From NCBI GenBank assembly GCA_002148405.1, contig MUGG01000211.1:1-35193 (forward strand): a stretch of DNA of 35,193 bases. The letters are read 5' to 3'. Of this stretch, positions 1-7,940 are shown piece after piece. The position numbers and the translations under genes are program-made. The DNA is from Alkalinema sp. CACIAM 70d (lineage in GTDB: Bacteria > Cyanobacteriota > Cyanobacteriia > Leptolyngbyales > Leptolyngbyaceae). The number at the start of each line of letters is the position of its first letter. The stretch's first letter is position 1. The notes under the pieces are model-generated. The model was given only the letters and a program-made list of their open reading frames with translations, had not been told where the DNA came from and did no database searches.

Positions 1-1
1 T

Positions 2-112
<111 letters not shown>

Positions 113-154
113 TTCCGATTTCGGTTTTAGCTTGAGATTAGTCAATAGATAGTT

Positions 155-191
155 CAAAAGCCCCCAGCGAGATTCTCGCTGGGGGCTTTTG
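155..191 (+). terminator. Intrinsic terminator of psbA
   Basis: An inverted repeat with arms AAAAGCCCCCAGCGAG (156-171) and CTCGCTGGGGGCTTTT (175-190) around the 3-base loop ATT. The stem is perfect, GC-rich in its core and ends in TTTT. It lies just after the psbA stop and before the minus-strand MAPEG gene. The A-run on the other arm means it could also stop transcription arriving from the right. Confidence 0.9.
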
Positions 192-212
192 GCGTATGGA
201 CTCCAATACCTG

Positions 213-647
213 CTAGGGCTGTAAACCCATGTGGACTAAGGCGGCGCGGCCTACCATGAACCAGAGGGCCAGGGTCGAGAGTAAGTAGAGATAGAATCGC
301 ACAAGAATTCGATTAAATGTGCAGTGGACAATGCTGTGTAAAACCCGAAAAACAACAAAGAACCAGGCTGCACTGAGATAGAAATTGTCAACCTGTTGAG
401 TGACAAAAAGATACAATACGATCGCGTAGAACAGAATCGGAATCTCAAATAAATTTTTCAAGTTGTCCGATGGGGTCGTAACGCTAAGTGGCCAGTTCTG
501 CATGGATGCGCCAGCGGTGGCTAAGGTTTGTGGCTGAATCTTTTGTCGGTTGATAAAACTAATCCGGCGGATGTACATGTACACCCACACGAGAAAGGTC
601 AGGAGAATCATCGCAAAAAATGGACTGAAGATGTGGGCTTGATTCAT
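213..647 (-). CDS. MAPEG family membrane protein
   Basis: A 144-residue protein with four hydrophobic segments (about residues 8-27, 66-84, 89-107 and 118-138). It carries the typical MAPEG pattern: NLFEIPILFYA in the second helix, then RVLHSIVHCTFNR and a polar RFYLYLLS stretch. MAPEG proteins are small integral membrane proteins; the eukaryotic members are glutathione-dependent enzymes of eicosanoid metabolism, while most bacterial members have no assigned substrate. The length fits the family. It is transcribed toward psbA and diverges from the LuxR-type gene at 771, so the 124-base gap probably holds both promoters. Family assignment is firm; the reaction is unknown. Confidence 0.85.
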   Translation of the reverse strand: MNQAHIFSPFFAMILLTFLVWVYMYIRRISFINRQKIQPQTLATAGASMQNWPLSVTTPSDNLKNLFEIPILFYAIVLYLFVTQQVDNFYLSAAWFFVVFRVLHSIVHCTFNRILVRFYLYLLSTLALWFMVGRAALVHMGLQP

Positions 648-673
648 ATAAGGGTGGCTAGAAACTATGTAAT

Positions 674-702
674 TTCAGCCAATATAGGCTGGACGCTATA
701 AT
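674..702 (+). promoter_or_regulatory. Candidate sigma-70 promoter of the LuxR-type gene
   Basis: A perfect TATAAT hexamer sits at 697-702, with a weak TTCAGC at 674-679 at the right distance (17-base spacer). The short inverted pair AGCC...GGCT (677-690) lies between the two and could bind a regulator. Predicted transcription would start near 709, before both possible starts of the downstream gene. Confidence 0.45.
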
Positions 703-770
703 TTTTCTAGACCCCGATCGAGTACACTTTGGCGCTGGGTCTCTATTTTTTCTCTCCTAAGTGCAATTTT

Positions 771-1520
771 ATGCCCTGTTCTCTAGAGTCGCTGCTGACT
801 ACGATTCATCAATCCCACAGCAAGACTCAACTACGATCGCAGGTGGTTCCGCAAATCGGTGATTATTTTTCCGCAACGCGACGCGCAATTTTCTTTTTTG
901 ATGAACTACCGTTGAATGATCCAACCCTACAGACCATTCTGAAGACGGCTCTGTCGATCGAACACAATCCCATAGCCCGATACATTACAGAACGACATGC
1001 CCCTGCCCACGAAGCGATGGTGGCCACCCCGAAAGCTTGGCGATTGATTTGTCCCCGGCCTGATCATTGGCATGTTATGGCAGGGCCGATCGTCTATTCT
1101 GGGCAAATTGTGGGCGCGATCGGGTGTACAAGACCACGAACAATGCCTGCATTTGATCAGGATAGTCTGATTGACTTGGGGGCGATTTGCTTGCACCTCT
1201 CAGGGTGGATGGGAAGAATCAACGCCACTAAGCCTTCCACGGTTCAGCCTCCAGCTCAGCTCCTGCAAGCCCCCCAGCAGAATGTGTGGCAGCACCCGCA
1301 GAATTTAGTACAAAAAACTCCGCATTTAACAGCACGCGAATTACAAATTGCAGAACTAGTTGCCCTCGGAAAAACTAATGCAGAAATAGGTCAAGAGTTA
1401 TGGATTACGGAAAACTCTGTTAAACAGGCATTAAAACGAATCTTTCGTAAGCTAGAGGTGTCTTCACGGGTGGCTATGGTGGCGCAATTGGTGAGGGTTA
1501 GTTCCATCAATAGCCAATAG
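771..1520 (+). CDS. LuxR-family transcriptional regulator with GAF-like sensory region
   Basis: From the ATG at 771 the protein has 249 residues. An in-frame TTG at 729 would add 14 residues; neither start has a clear ribosome site, and 771 is chosen because it is the first ATG. Residues 1-150 look like a degenerate GAF-type fold (ending in AGPIVYSGQIVGAIGCTRPR and a helix), then a Gln/Pro-rich linker. Residues 186-241 form a LuxR/GerE helix-turn-helix beginning LTARELQIAELVALGKTNAE and ending in VSSRVAMVAQL. LuxR domains bind DNA as dimers; the N-terminal region presumably senses a ligand or redox state. No receiver Asp is present, so phosphorylation control is unlikely. The gene ends 2 bases before the convergent LysE-type gene. 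Targets are unknown. Confidence 0.85.
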   Translation: MPCSLESLLTTIHQSHSKTQLRSQVVPQIGDYFSATRRAIFFFDELPLNDPTLQTILKTALSIEHNPIARYITERHAPAHEAMVATPKAWRLICPRPDHWHVMAGPIVYSGQIVGAIGCTRPRTMPAFDQDSLIDLGAICLHLSGWMGRINATKPSTVQPPAQLLQAPQQNVWQHPQNLVQKTPHLTARELQIAELVALGKTNAEIGQELWITENSVKQALKRIFRKLEVSSRVAMVAQLVRVSSINSQ

Positions 1521-1522
1521 CG

Positions 1523-2167
1523 TTAATTTCCCATGGGTTTTATGATTAGAAATACTCCAACAGCAATCAATACAATCCCCGCGATCGTATTCAGTTGTTG
1601 CCTAAACTGATGATGAATCAGGCGGTTGAATCGATCGGCTATGCAGGCATAGATAACTTTAACGCCACCTACAGCCAGAATTGCGATCGTAATAATGATG
1701 GCAGTATCGAGATAAGAAATTGTGGCAAGGTTGATAAACGCTGGAAAAAAGCCTAAGTAAAATAGAACTGCTTTTTGATCGGCGAGGGTAATCAATAGCC
1801 CTGCAAGAAAACTGGAAAACAAAGACGCCTTATCTACAGTCTCTGGGCCGGTTTGGGTGGATTTGGCTTGTGCTAGCTGGATGCCAAGCCAGATTAAATA
1901 GGCTCCTCCAAAATATTTAATTAGAAAGAAAAAACTGCCCAGCGTCGTTACGATCAGGGCTAAGCCAAAAATAGCGATGATAATAAAAACAACATCACCC
2001 ACAACAATGCCAACACTAGTACAAATTCCATGAAGCAACCCTAAGCTAGTCGATCGCGTCACCACTGCCAATACACTAACGCTGGGAAGGGCCGCTAGGA
2101 GGGTCATCGCGCTGAATAAGGCGACTCCACTGTTCAAAGTTATGCTGCTTTGCATCGATCGCGTCAC
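1523..2167 (-). CDS. LysE/RhtB family exporter
   Basis: A 214-residue, highly hydrophobic protein with about six membrane segments. Features typical of the LysE superfamily are the N-terminal ALPSVSVLAV helix, the GIVVGDVVFIIIA segment, YFGGAYLIWLGIQLAQ before the cytoplasmic loop, and the LADQKAVLFYLGFFPAF helix. Family members export amino acids or similar small molecules across the inner membrane, driven by the proton gradient. The substrate cannot be read from the sequence. The gene is convergent with the LuxR-type regulator, with only 2 bases between the stops. LysE-type exporters are often controlled by LysR-type regulators, none of which is present here. Confidence 0.85.
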   Translation of the reverse strand: MTRSMQSSITLNSGVALFSAMTLLAALPSVSVLAVVTRSTSLGLLHGICTSVGIVVGDVVFIIIAIFGLALIVTTLGSFFFLIKYFGGAYLIWLGIQLAQAKSTQTGPETVDKASLFSSFLAGLLITLADQKAVLFYLGFFPAFINLATISYLDTAIIITIAILAVGGVKVIYACIADRFNRLIHHQFRQQLNTIAGIVLIAVGVFLIIKPMGN

Positions 2168-2222
2168 TGATCCTAACGATGCAAGGATTATAGCGTTGGG
2201 TTAGGAGAGAAGCAGCGATCGT

Positions 2223-2939
2223 CTATTTCTGCCACATTTTTTCCATTAATTGGTAGCCTACGGGATCGTACTTTTTTAACTCAGCGCGATTAAAGGGATA
2301 GAAATCATTTTTGCCAAAGTAGGCTTCGGATATTTCGGCAAAGTACTCTTTGTCATCTGTGAGCGCGTAGGCAGGTTTTTTCCCTCCTCGCACGTAGGCA
2401 ACAGATTTATACAACTGGCGATCGAGGATGTTTTGATAGGCCGCTTGGATCTCAGAATTGCCATACCCAACCACCAGAAAATGGTAGGCGTGGGCTAATT
2501 CGTGCAATACCATCCAAGGTTGATCCGTTTGCGACCATTGCACAAAATTACGGGTATTAGACAGTTCCACACCCCCTGCTTTATCAGGATTATAACCATT
2601 CTGTCGCAACCAGTCTGCCGAAGGATGAAATTCCGCTGCCCCATTCACTTTTCTTTGCCATTCCACCCAAATGCGTACTTTTTTTAATTTGTTCAGGGGT
2701 TTCGCAGGCAGGACACGGGTAATGGCGGAGAGCTGAGATTGGAGTTCCTGGCGTAGGGCTTTTGCTTCCTTGGGATGTTTGAGAACTTCAGGATTAAATA
2801 AGACCGTGAAGCCAGCGATCGAGTCTGAGCGATAGGCGGAGGTTGGAGTGATGGCCGCAGCATTGGTCGGATCGGAGATAGCGGTCTGACAGCTCATGAT
2901 GGCAAAACACAGCGCAAGGGAAATCCACCAAGGTCGCAT
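2223..2939 (-). CDS. Putative lipoprotein zinc metallopeptidase (HExxH)
   Basis: The open frame reaches 3095, but the ATG at 2939 gives a clean lipoprotein signal (MRPWWISLALCFAIMSC, with Cys17 as the lipidated residue), so this start is preferred and the product has 238 residues. The zinc-binding motif HELAH is at residues 146-150. About 50 residues downstream lies an acidic stretch (EYFAEISEAYFG) that could supply the third zinc ligand, as in gluzincin-type peptidases and anthrax-lethal-factor-like domains. It is followed by the conserved-looking NDFYPFNRAELKKYDP. The protein should be anchored on the periplasmic side of a membrane. The substrate is unknown. It lies downstream of the antiporter on the same strand and may be co-transcribed with it. 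Confidence 0.75.
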   Translation of the reverse strand: MRPWWISLALCFAIMSCQTAISDPTNAAAITPTSAYRSDSIAGFTVLFNPEVLKHPKEAKALRQELQSQLSAITRVLPAKPLNKLKKVRIWVEWQRKVNGAAEFHPSADWLRQNGYNPDKAGGVELSNTRNFVQWSQTDQPWMVLHELAHAYHFLVVGYGNSEIQAAYQNILDRQLYKSVAYVRGGKKPAYALTDDKEYFAEISEAYFGKNDFYPFNRAELKKYDPVGYQLMEKMWQK

Positions 2940-3106
2940 AGAAGATAGGTGTTGTAAGACTTCTAGGCTTAATATACCCAGGCTGGGGAATAAAAATTCA
3001 GCAGAAAAATTGCCCCGATCGCGGTTCCAAGCTCCAATAGCCTGTCCAATAGGGGAGGCAACGGTCTGGCTCAACCAATCCGCTAGCATCCCCAAAGCAG
3101 TCTATC

Positions 3107-5173
3107 CTAGGCCCGCTCTCCAAAAAGGATAAAAGAACAAGGCGCTTCCCGCACCACTTGACTGGTCACATTGCTGACTTCTAAGCCTGCTGAAGTGCGA
3201 TGGCGAATGGTATGGAGAACAATCAAATCACAGGACTGCGCCTCCCGAAGAATCGCTGCCGCCACATTGTCATGGGTCATGGTTTTAACTTCTATGTTTG
3301 TCGCCATCCGATCGCGGGTAATGAAGTCCAAAAGGTACCCCTTGAATTGCTCCATTTGCAGGGGCGCAGTGCGGCGGGGAAAAATATGGAGGAGAATAAC
3401 CTGCGCTTGATTGGCCTGAGCCAACATTTGGGCAAAGCGCGCGGTTCGTGCCGATTGCTCCGTCAAACCATCCACAGGCACCAAAATTTGGCGAACTTCG
3501 GATGGGCTAGTCCGCAGTCGCGTAACCGCCACAGGGCAGTGGGATGACCAAAAAACTTTGTCAATTACTGATCCAAATAATCGGGCTCGCAAACCCATCA
3601 TCGAACTCCAGCCCATAACAACCAGATTCGCTTGCACTTCGCGACTGGTGCGGCTGATGCCAAGGGCAATTTCATCATCAATGCGAATTTTCGTCGTGAC
3701 GGGTACCCCGAATTCTTCGCCAATCGTGCTGGCTTGATCCAATAGTTGCTGAGTGCGGGTGAGGTTGGTTTCCAGCTCCGGTGCATCCATGTGGATATGG
3801 GCTCTCGCGATCGCTAATGCAACAATTTGTCCAGCTTCATGCCTAGACAACAGAGCGGCTAATTCTAGTAAATTGCGTTGAGTTTGGGGATTGTAGATGG
3901 GGACTAGGACTTTAAAAGGACGCTGAGTCCGATCGCTAATATCACACTGCTGCCCTTCCCACCAAATGGAAGGTGAAACTTTGAGAGAATCGCTAGACGT
4001 TAGAGGAAGTTTGTTGGCAAATCTAGAAGTTAGAACTGGCCCCAGAATTGAAGTGACGATCATTAATACGATCACACTATTCAAAACACTTTCAGGAATT
4101 AAACGTTCTCCCGCAGGATTTAATGATTGATAGGCCACCAATGTAGCTGCCAACGTAGCCGCCACCTGGGGTAAAGAAAGGGACCACATGGTTAAATATT
4201 CATTCTGCTTGTAGCCGTACAATATCTTGGCAAATAGGGCAGCTAGAAACTTACTACCAATTAAAGCACCCACGATCGCGGCGGTGAGACCCAGAGAACC
4301 CAGGGTTTTGAGGAAAGCCGGAATATCAATCAACAGGCCCATGTCCACGAAGAAACAGGGAATGAAGAGTACACTACCAACAAACTCTACTTTTTCACGG
4401 ATGGGGCTGCGACCTAATACGTCATTCACGGCTAACCCTGCTAGGAAGGCTCCAACAATTTTTTCGACGCCAATGACCTGTGCGCCCACTGAAGCCATGA
4501 AAAGAGCTAATAGGATAAATAAAAACTGTTTGCCTTCTTCATCTCCAGACCGTTTGAAAAAAGCTTTTCCTGCCCAATCTAAGCCAAAAAGTGTGGCGGC
4601 AGAATAGATGGCCAATCCGCCTAAAAGGGTCAATAGACTTAACCAAGTAAAACCACCTGCATGGATCCCAACACAAATGGCTAAAACTAATAGCGCACCC
4701 GTATCGGTAAAGATGGTGGCTCCGATCGTCACGGTAACGGCTTCATTGGTTACGACCCCTAGACGGCTAACGATCGGGTAAGCCAGCAAGGTATGGGATG
4801 CGAGTAGCGAGCCAATCAGGAACGACGCATTCCAGCTAAAGTTGAAAATTTGCCCCACCGCGATCCCAGCGAGCATTGGCATGAGAAACGTTAAGAAACC
4901 AAAGCCGATCGATCGATTGCGGGTCTTGCGAAACTGGTCAAGGTCAATTTCTAAACCCGCTACAAACATTAAGTAAATTTTGCCAATGTCTGATAGGAGC
5001 TTGATGGTATCTGACTCAGAATCGAGAAGTTTGAGCCCGCTCTGGCCTAAAACCACGCCTGCCACCAAGAGCCCCACTAAGCCGGGTAGCCGCAGTCGCT
5101 CAAATACAGGCGGGATAATGAGGATCGCTGCAATCAGAATTGTAAAAGAAATAATGGGACTATCGAGTGGCAT
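3107..5173 (-). CDS. CPA2-family cation:proton antiporter with two C-terminal universal stress domains
   Basis: A 688-residue protein. Residues 1-385 contain about 12 membrane helices of the Na+/H+ exchanger fold, with LLVAGVVLGQSGL near the start, FTDTGALLVLAI in the middle and GAFLAGLAVNDVL around residue 245, typical of CPA2 (KefB/NapA-like) antiporters. Residues from about 419 and from about 559 begin two UspA-like domains (KVLVPIYNP and QILVPVDGLTEQSARTA); the first ends in the DLIVLH-type/VVMGWSS strand and the second in SFILFG. The membrane part should exchange Na+ or K+ for protons; the Usp tails may bind nucleotides and regulate it. This fusion is common in cyanobacteria. The metallopeptidase gene follows on the same strand. 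Confidence 0.9.
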   Translation of the reverse strand: MPLDSPIISFTILIAAILIIPPVFERLRLPGLVGLLVAGVVLGQSGLKLLDSESDTIKLLSDIGKIYLMFVAGLEIDLDQFRKTRNRSIGFGFLTFLMPMLAGIAVGQIFNFSWNASFLIGSLLASHTLLAYPIVSRLGVVTNEAVTVTIGATIFTDTGALLVLAICVGIHAGGFTWLSLLTLLGGLAIYSAATLFGLDWAGKAFFKRSGDEEGKQFLFILLALFMASVGAQVIGVEKIVGAFLAGLAVNDVLGRSPIREKVEFVGSVLFIPCFFVDMGLLIDIPAFLKTLGSLGLTAAIVGALIGSKFLAALFAKILYGYKQNEYLTMWSLSLPQVAATLAATLVAYQSLNPAGERLIPESVLNSVIVLMIVTSILGPVLTSRFANKLPLTSSDSLKVSPSIWWEGQQCDISDRTQRPFKVLVPIYNPQTQRNLLELAALLSRHEAGQIVALAIARAHIHMDAPELETNLTRTQQLLDQASTIGEEFGVPVTTKIRIDDEIALGISRTSREVQANLVVMGWSSMMGLRARLFGSVIDKVFWSSHCPVAVTRLRTSPSEVRQILVPVDGLTEQSARTARFAQMLAQANQAQVILLHIFPRRTAPLQMEQFKGYLLDFITRDRMATNIEVKTMTHDNVAAAILREAQSCDLIVLHTIRHRTSAGLEVSNVTSQVVREAPCSFILFGERA

Positions 5174-5498
5174 AGGGCGTCCTTCGTCAAAATAAAAGCT
5201 CTATCGAATCCCACTCCCATGCCTGCTATGCGCTAATCTCTGCCAACTAATTTCCGTGAACTAATTTCCGTGAACTAATCTCAAAGAATGCCATTACCTC
5301 AGATATAGAGGGGAAGAATGCTAGTGGATAGAGTCTGCACTTAGAATAAAGAAAAAGTAAAAATCCTGAAAGTGTCCCCGGAGAAAATCTCTATAAAGTG
5401 AGAATAGTGAGCATGATTGCTGCATCTAAAGGGTTGTATATGGGAATTTGATTTAGATGCGGTAGTCTAGAGCGTAGCCGATCGCGTTAACAGTCACC
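5174..5498. other. Intergenic region between divergent genes, with a 14-bp tandem repeat and an inverted repeat
   Basis: This 325-base gap must hold the promoters of the antiporter (leftward) and the lipid kinase (rightward). It contains AACTAATTTCCGTG twice in tandem (5245-5258, 5259-5272) plus a partial third copy. A TATAAA at 5392-5397 may be a -10 element, with no convincing -35. The inverted repeat GCATCTAAA (5422-5430) / TTTAGATGC (5452-5460) lies 39 bases before the kinase start. No open frame there looks like a gene. Confidence 0.6.
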
Positions 5499-6371
5499 AT
5501 GATGAAGCAACGAGCGCTATTTTTAGTTAATCGCCACGCCCGTCGGGGACAGGAAAAACTGGACTTGGCGATCAAGTCTTTGCGGAGTATGGGGTTTGAG
5601 CTGATCGAAGAATCGTTTGACCACCCAGAGGATTTGCCTCGAGTGATTGAGCAGTACCGCGATCGGGCAGATTTAGCGATTATTGGTGGCGGCGATGGTA
5701 CGCTCAATGCAGCGGTGGAGGGGCTTTTAGAAGCAGAGTTGCCATTGGGCATTTTGCCCTTAGGAACTGCCAATGATTTGGCCCGAACGTTGGGGATTCC
5801 ACCCACCATCCCAGAAGCTTGTCGTGTGATTGCGGGGCGTAATGTCGAGAAAATTGATTTGGGTTGGGTCAATGGCAAATATTTCTTTAACGTGGCTAGT
5901 TTAGGCTTGAGTGTACAGATTACGGAGCAGTTATCCAAGGATGCCAAGCGGCGTTGGGGTGTTTTAGCCTATGGGGTGGCAGCGATCAAAACCCTGTGGC
6001 AGAGTCGGCGATTTTCAGCGGAAATTCGTTGCGGCGATCGGGTAGAACAGGTACGCAGTATTCAAATTGCAGTGGGCAATGGAATTTATTACGGGGGTGG
6101 ACTTGCAGTGGCCGATGATGCTGCAATTACGGATCAGCGGTTAGATCTCTACAGCTTAGAAATTGACCATTGGTGGCAGTTGGTGAAGTTATTGCCTGCC
6201 TTGTATCGGGGGAAACATCACATGTCACCCTTTGTCCATTACCAACAGGGACAGGAGTTTTTTGTCGTAACCCGAAAACCCAAGTCAATCAACACTGACG
6301 GAGAAATTACCACAACGACACCTGCTCACTTTAAAGTGATTCCTCAAGCGCTATCCGTCTTGGTTCCGTGA
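5499..6371 (+). CDS. Diacylglycerol kinase family lipid kinase (YegS/BmrU type)
   Basis: A 290-residue protein, the usual length for the YegS/Rv2252/BmrU family. Residues 1-12 form the first beta strand (ALFLVNRHA). The nucleotide-binding GGGDGTLNA motif is at 63-71, followed by LPLGILPLGTANDLARTLG at about 81-99, the second family signature. The C-terminal half is a beta-sandwich with NGIYYGGGLAVADDA and NTDGE. These soluble enzymes transfer phosphate from ATP to lipid alcohols such as diacylglycerol at the membrane surface; the exact lipid is not predictable. Start ATG at 5499 has a second in-frame ATG right after it. A 14-bp tandem repeat begins 3 bases after the stop. Confidence 0.92.
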   Translation: MMKQRALFLVNRHARRGQEKLDLAIKSLRSMGFELIEESFDHPEDLPRVIEQYRDRADLAIIGGGDGTLNAAVEGLLEAELPLGILPLGTANDLARTLGIPPTIPEACRVIAGRNVEKIDLGWVNGKYFFNVASLGLSVQITEQLSKDAKRRWGVLAYGVAAIKTLWQSRRFSAEIRCGDRVEQVRSIQIAVGNGIYYGGGLAVADDAAITDQRLDLYSLEIDHWWQLVKLLPALYRGKHHMSPFVHYQQGQEFFVVTRKPKSINTDGEITTTTPAHFKVIPQALSVLVP

Positions 6372-6374
6372 CTG

Positions 6375-6413
6375 ATCAACCAACGTAAATCAACTAACGT
6401 AAATTAACCAACC
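6375..6413. repeat. 14-bp tandem repeat after the lipid kinase stop
   Basis: ATCAACCAACGTAA (6375-6388) is followed by ATCAACTAACGTAA (6389-6402, one change) and a third partial copy ATTAACCAACC. It starts 3 bases after the TGA stop of the kinase and lies between convergent genes. Confidence 0.8.
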
Positions 6414-6450
6414 CTGTTGCTGCAAAGGATTGAACACAAGTTGATCCATT

Positions 6451-7083
6451 TCAGCGAATAGCTCTTGCATTGCAATCCCGTAACCAAATCTGAATAGCTT
6501 GGGCGATCGGGGCTTGGCTACTTTCGCGGGGGGGCGTGATCACTTTTCCAGCAGGATAGCTGCTGGTGCGCGTAAAACTTTGGGAAAGCTGCCAACCATA
6601 ACGAGTTTGCACAAAAAACAACCAGTGGAATTGTTGAAACTCCACAATCTGAGTTGGACTATTTTGTCGTTCCAGCGTGGTTAAAAAGACTTGCTGTAGC
6701 GAACCGTTCGGACTCGGGGCTGACTCCCCTGGTCGAATCGGCCCTGGTTGAATTGGCAATGGCTCAAACTCCGCTCGGCCTGCCAGAATAACCGAACCCG
6801 CCGTACTCAAGTCCTGCCGCCGCTTGTTACGCACAATCACTCGATTGGCGTAGCTGGGTAAATCGCGAATTAATGCTGCTGTGAGGTCGCGAATATCTGT
6901 AGGGCACTGGTATTTGGGGCGTGACGGAGCTGGCGTCATCTTCGTGGGCGGCGTAATGGTTCGATCGCCCGTTTCCAGTCCTGTCTTTCCCCAAGCGGGA
7001 GGTAGCAAGACCCAACTCCCCCAGGCCAGCCCGATCGCGCTGAACAATATCCGTTGCCACCGTACCGTCGATCGGGTTGCCAT
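6451..7083 (-). CDS. Conserved hypothetical secreted or membrane-anchored protein
   Basis: A 210-residue protein with a basic N-terminus and one hydrophobic segment (about residues 11-32, ending in PPAWGK), so a signal peptide or membrane anchor. A Pro/Thr-rich linker follows, then a domain starting YQCPTDIRDLTAALIRDLPS and running through SYANRVIVRNKRR, QQVFLTTLER and FHWLFFVQTRYGWQLSQSF to a terminal IQIWLRDCN. This looks like a cyanobacterial protein family of unknown function. Two Cys (in YQCP and near the C-terminus) could form a disulfide. The start ATG at 7083 has a good ribosome site (GGGGAGG, 8 bases upstream). It begins 20 bases after the pyrF stop, so it is probably co-transcribed with pyrF. 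Confidence 0.75.
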   Translation of the reverse strand: MATRSTVRWQRILFSAIGLAWGSWVLLPPAWGKTGLETGDRTITPPTKMTPAPSRPKYQCPTDIRDLTAALIRDLPSYANRVIVRNKRRQDLSTAGSVILAGRAEFEPLPIQPGPIRPGESAPSPNGSLQQVFLTTLERQNSPTQIVEFQQFHWLFFVQTRYGWQLSQSFTRTSSYPAGKVITPPRESSQAPIAQAIQIWLRDCNARAIR

Positions 7084-7103
7084 TGCGGTTTCCTCCCCTC
7101 GCC

Positions 7104-7853
7104 TTAACCGATTTCCTCAATAATCCTCGCAAATGCTGCTGCCGGATCATCTGCTGCCGTAATGGGTCGGCCAATCACTAGGTAACTCGCCCCCGCCGCG
7201 ATCGCTTGGGCGGGCGTCATCACCCGTTGTTGATCCCCCGTGGCTGACCAACTGGGTCGCACCCCTGGACACACCAGCAGGAAATCTTCTCCACAGACCC
7301 GCCGTAGATCTGCCGCCTCCTGGGGAGAACAGACTGCCCCCGCCAAGCCACTGTCCTTGGCGAGTAAAGCCATTTCTAGGGCAAACTCTGGCAATTCGAT
7401 CGGCACCTTGAGTTCCAGGGCCAAGGTTCGGGGGCTAATGCTGGTCAGGACGGTCACGGCAATGATATTTGGCGGTTGTACCCCGGCTGCTGCTGCACTG
7501 GCTTGGGCGGCGGCTTGGGCGGCGGCTAACCCCGCTTTGCCATTGGTGGCATGGACGGTGAGCAAATCAACTCCGTAGCGAGCTGCTGCTGCACAGGCTC
7601 CGGCCACCGTGTTAGGAATATCATGAAATTTCAAGTCGAGGAAAATTTTCTTATCCCGTTCCTTGAGTAATTTCAGAATATTCGCCCCAGTACTCACAAA
7701 CAATTCCAAACCCACTTTCCAAAATGTCACCTCTGGCAATCGATCGACCAATGCGATCGCCGCTGCCTCCGTCGGGATATCTAGGGGCACAATAATGCGA
7801 TCGGAAATTGAAGTAGAGGGGCGATCGGAAATAGCCATGGAACTCGCTGTCAT
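7104..7853 (-). CDS. pyrF: Orotidine 5'-phosphate decarboxylase
   Basis: A 249-residue enzyme that converts OMP to UMP, the last step of de novo pyrimidine synthesis in the cytosol. The active-site D-x-K-x-x-D motif is clear: Asp73, Lys75 and Asp78 in LDLKFHDIPNT. Other family landmarks are the early strand IIVPLDIPTE, LLTVHATNGKAG, AVTVLTSI, VCPGVRPSW and the phosphate-binding YLVIGRPITAA near the C-terminus. Length is slightly over the family norm because of a 17-residue N-terminal extension; an ATG five codons in is an alternative start. It lies between tyrS (75 bases upstream) and the secreted hypothetical (20 bases downstream), all on the minus strand. Confidence 0.96.
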   Translation of the reverse strand: MTASSMAISDRPSTSISDRIIVPLDIPTEAAAIALVDRLPEVTFWKVGLELFVSTGANILKLLKERDKKIFLDLKFHDIPNTVAGACAAAARYGVDLLTVHATNGKAGLAAAQAAAQASAAAAGVQPPNIIAVTVLTSISPRTLALELKVPIELPEFALEMALLAKDSGLAGAVCSPQEAADLRRVCGEDFLLVCPGVRPSWSATGDQQRVMTPAQAIAAGASYLVIGRPITAADDPAAAFARIIEEIG

Positions 7854-7875
7854 CCGTTAAAGTGATTAGAAATTA

Positions 7876-7897
7876 TTCAGGGGGCAATCCCCCCGAA
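7876..7897 (-). other. Hairpin between tyrS and pyrF
   Basis: On the minus strand TTCGGGGGG-ATTG-CCCCCTGAA can form a short strong stem. It is followed by a T-poor stretch (TAATTTCTAATC), so it is at best a weak terminator; it may instead partly uncouple tyrS from pyrF expression or protect mRNA ends. Confidence 0.45.
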
Positions 7898-7910
7898 ATT
7901 TTACGCGATG

Positions 7911-7940
7911 AATTAAGGTACAAAGAATTAAGGCACAAAG
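7911..7940 (-). repeat. 15-bp tandem duplication spanning the tyrS stop codon
   Basis: AATTAAGGTACAAAG (7911-7925) and AATTAAGGCACAAAG (7926-7940) are adjacent copies differing at one base. Read on the minus strand, each copy contains codons for Phe-Val-Pro and a TAA stop, so the end of tyrS has been duplicated including its stop. Confidence 0.85.
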
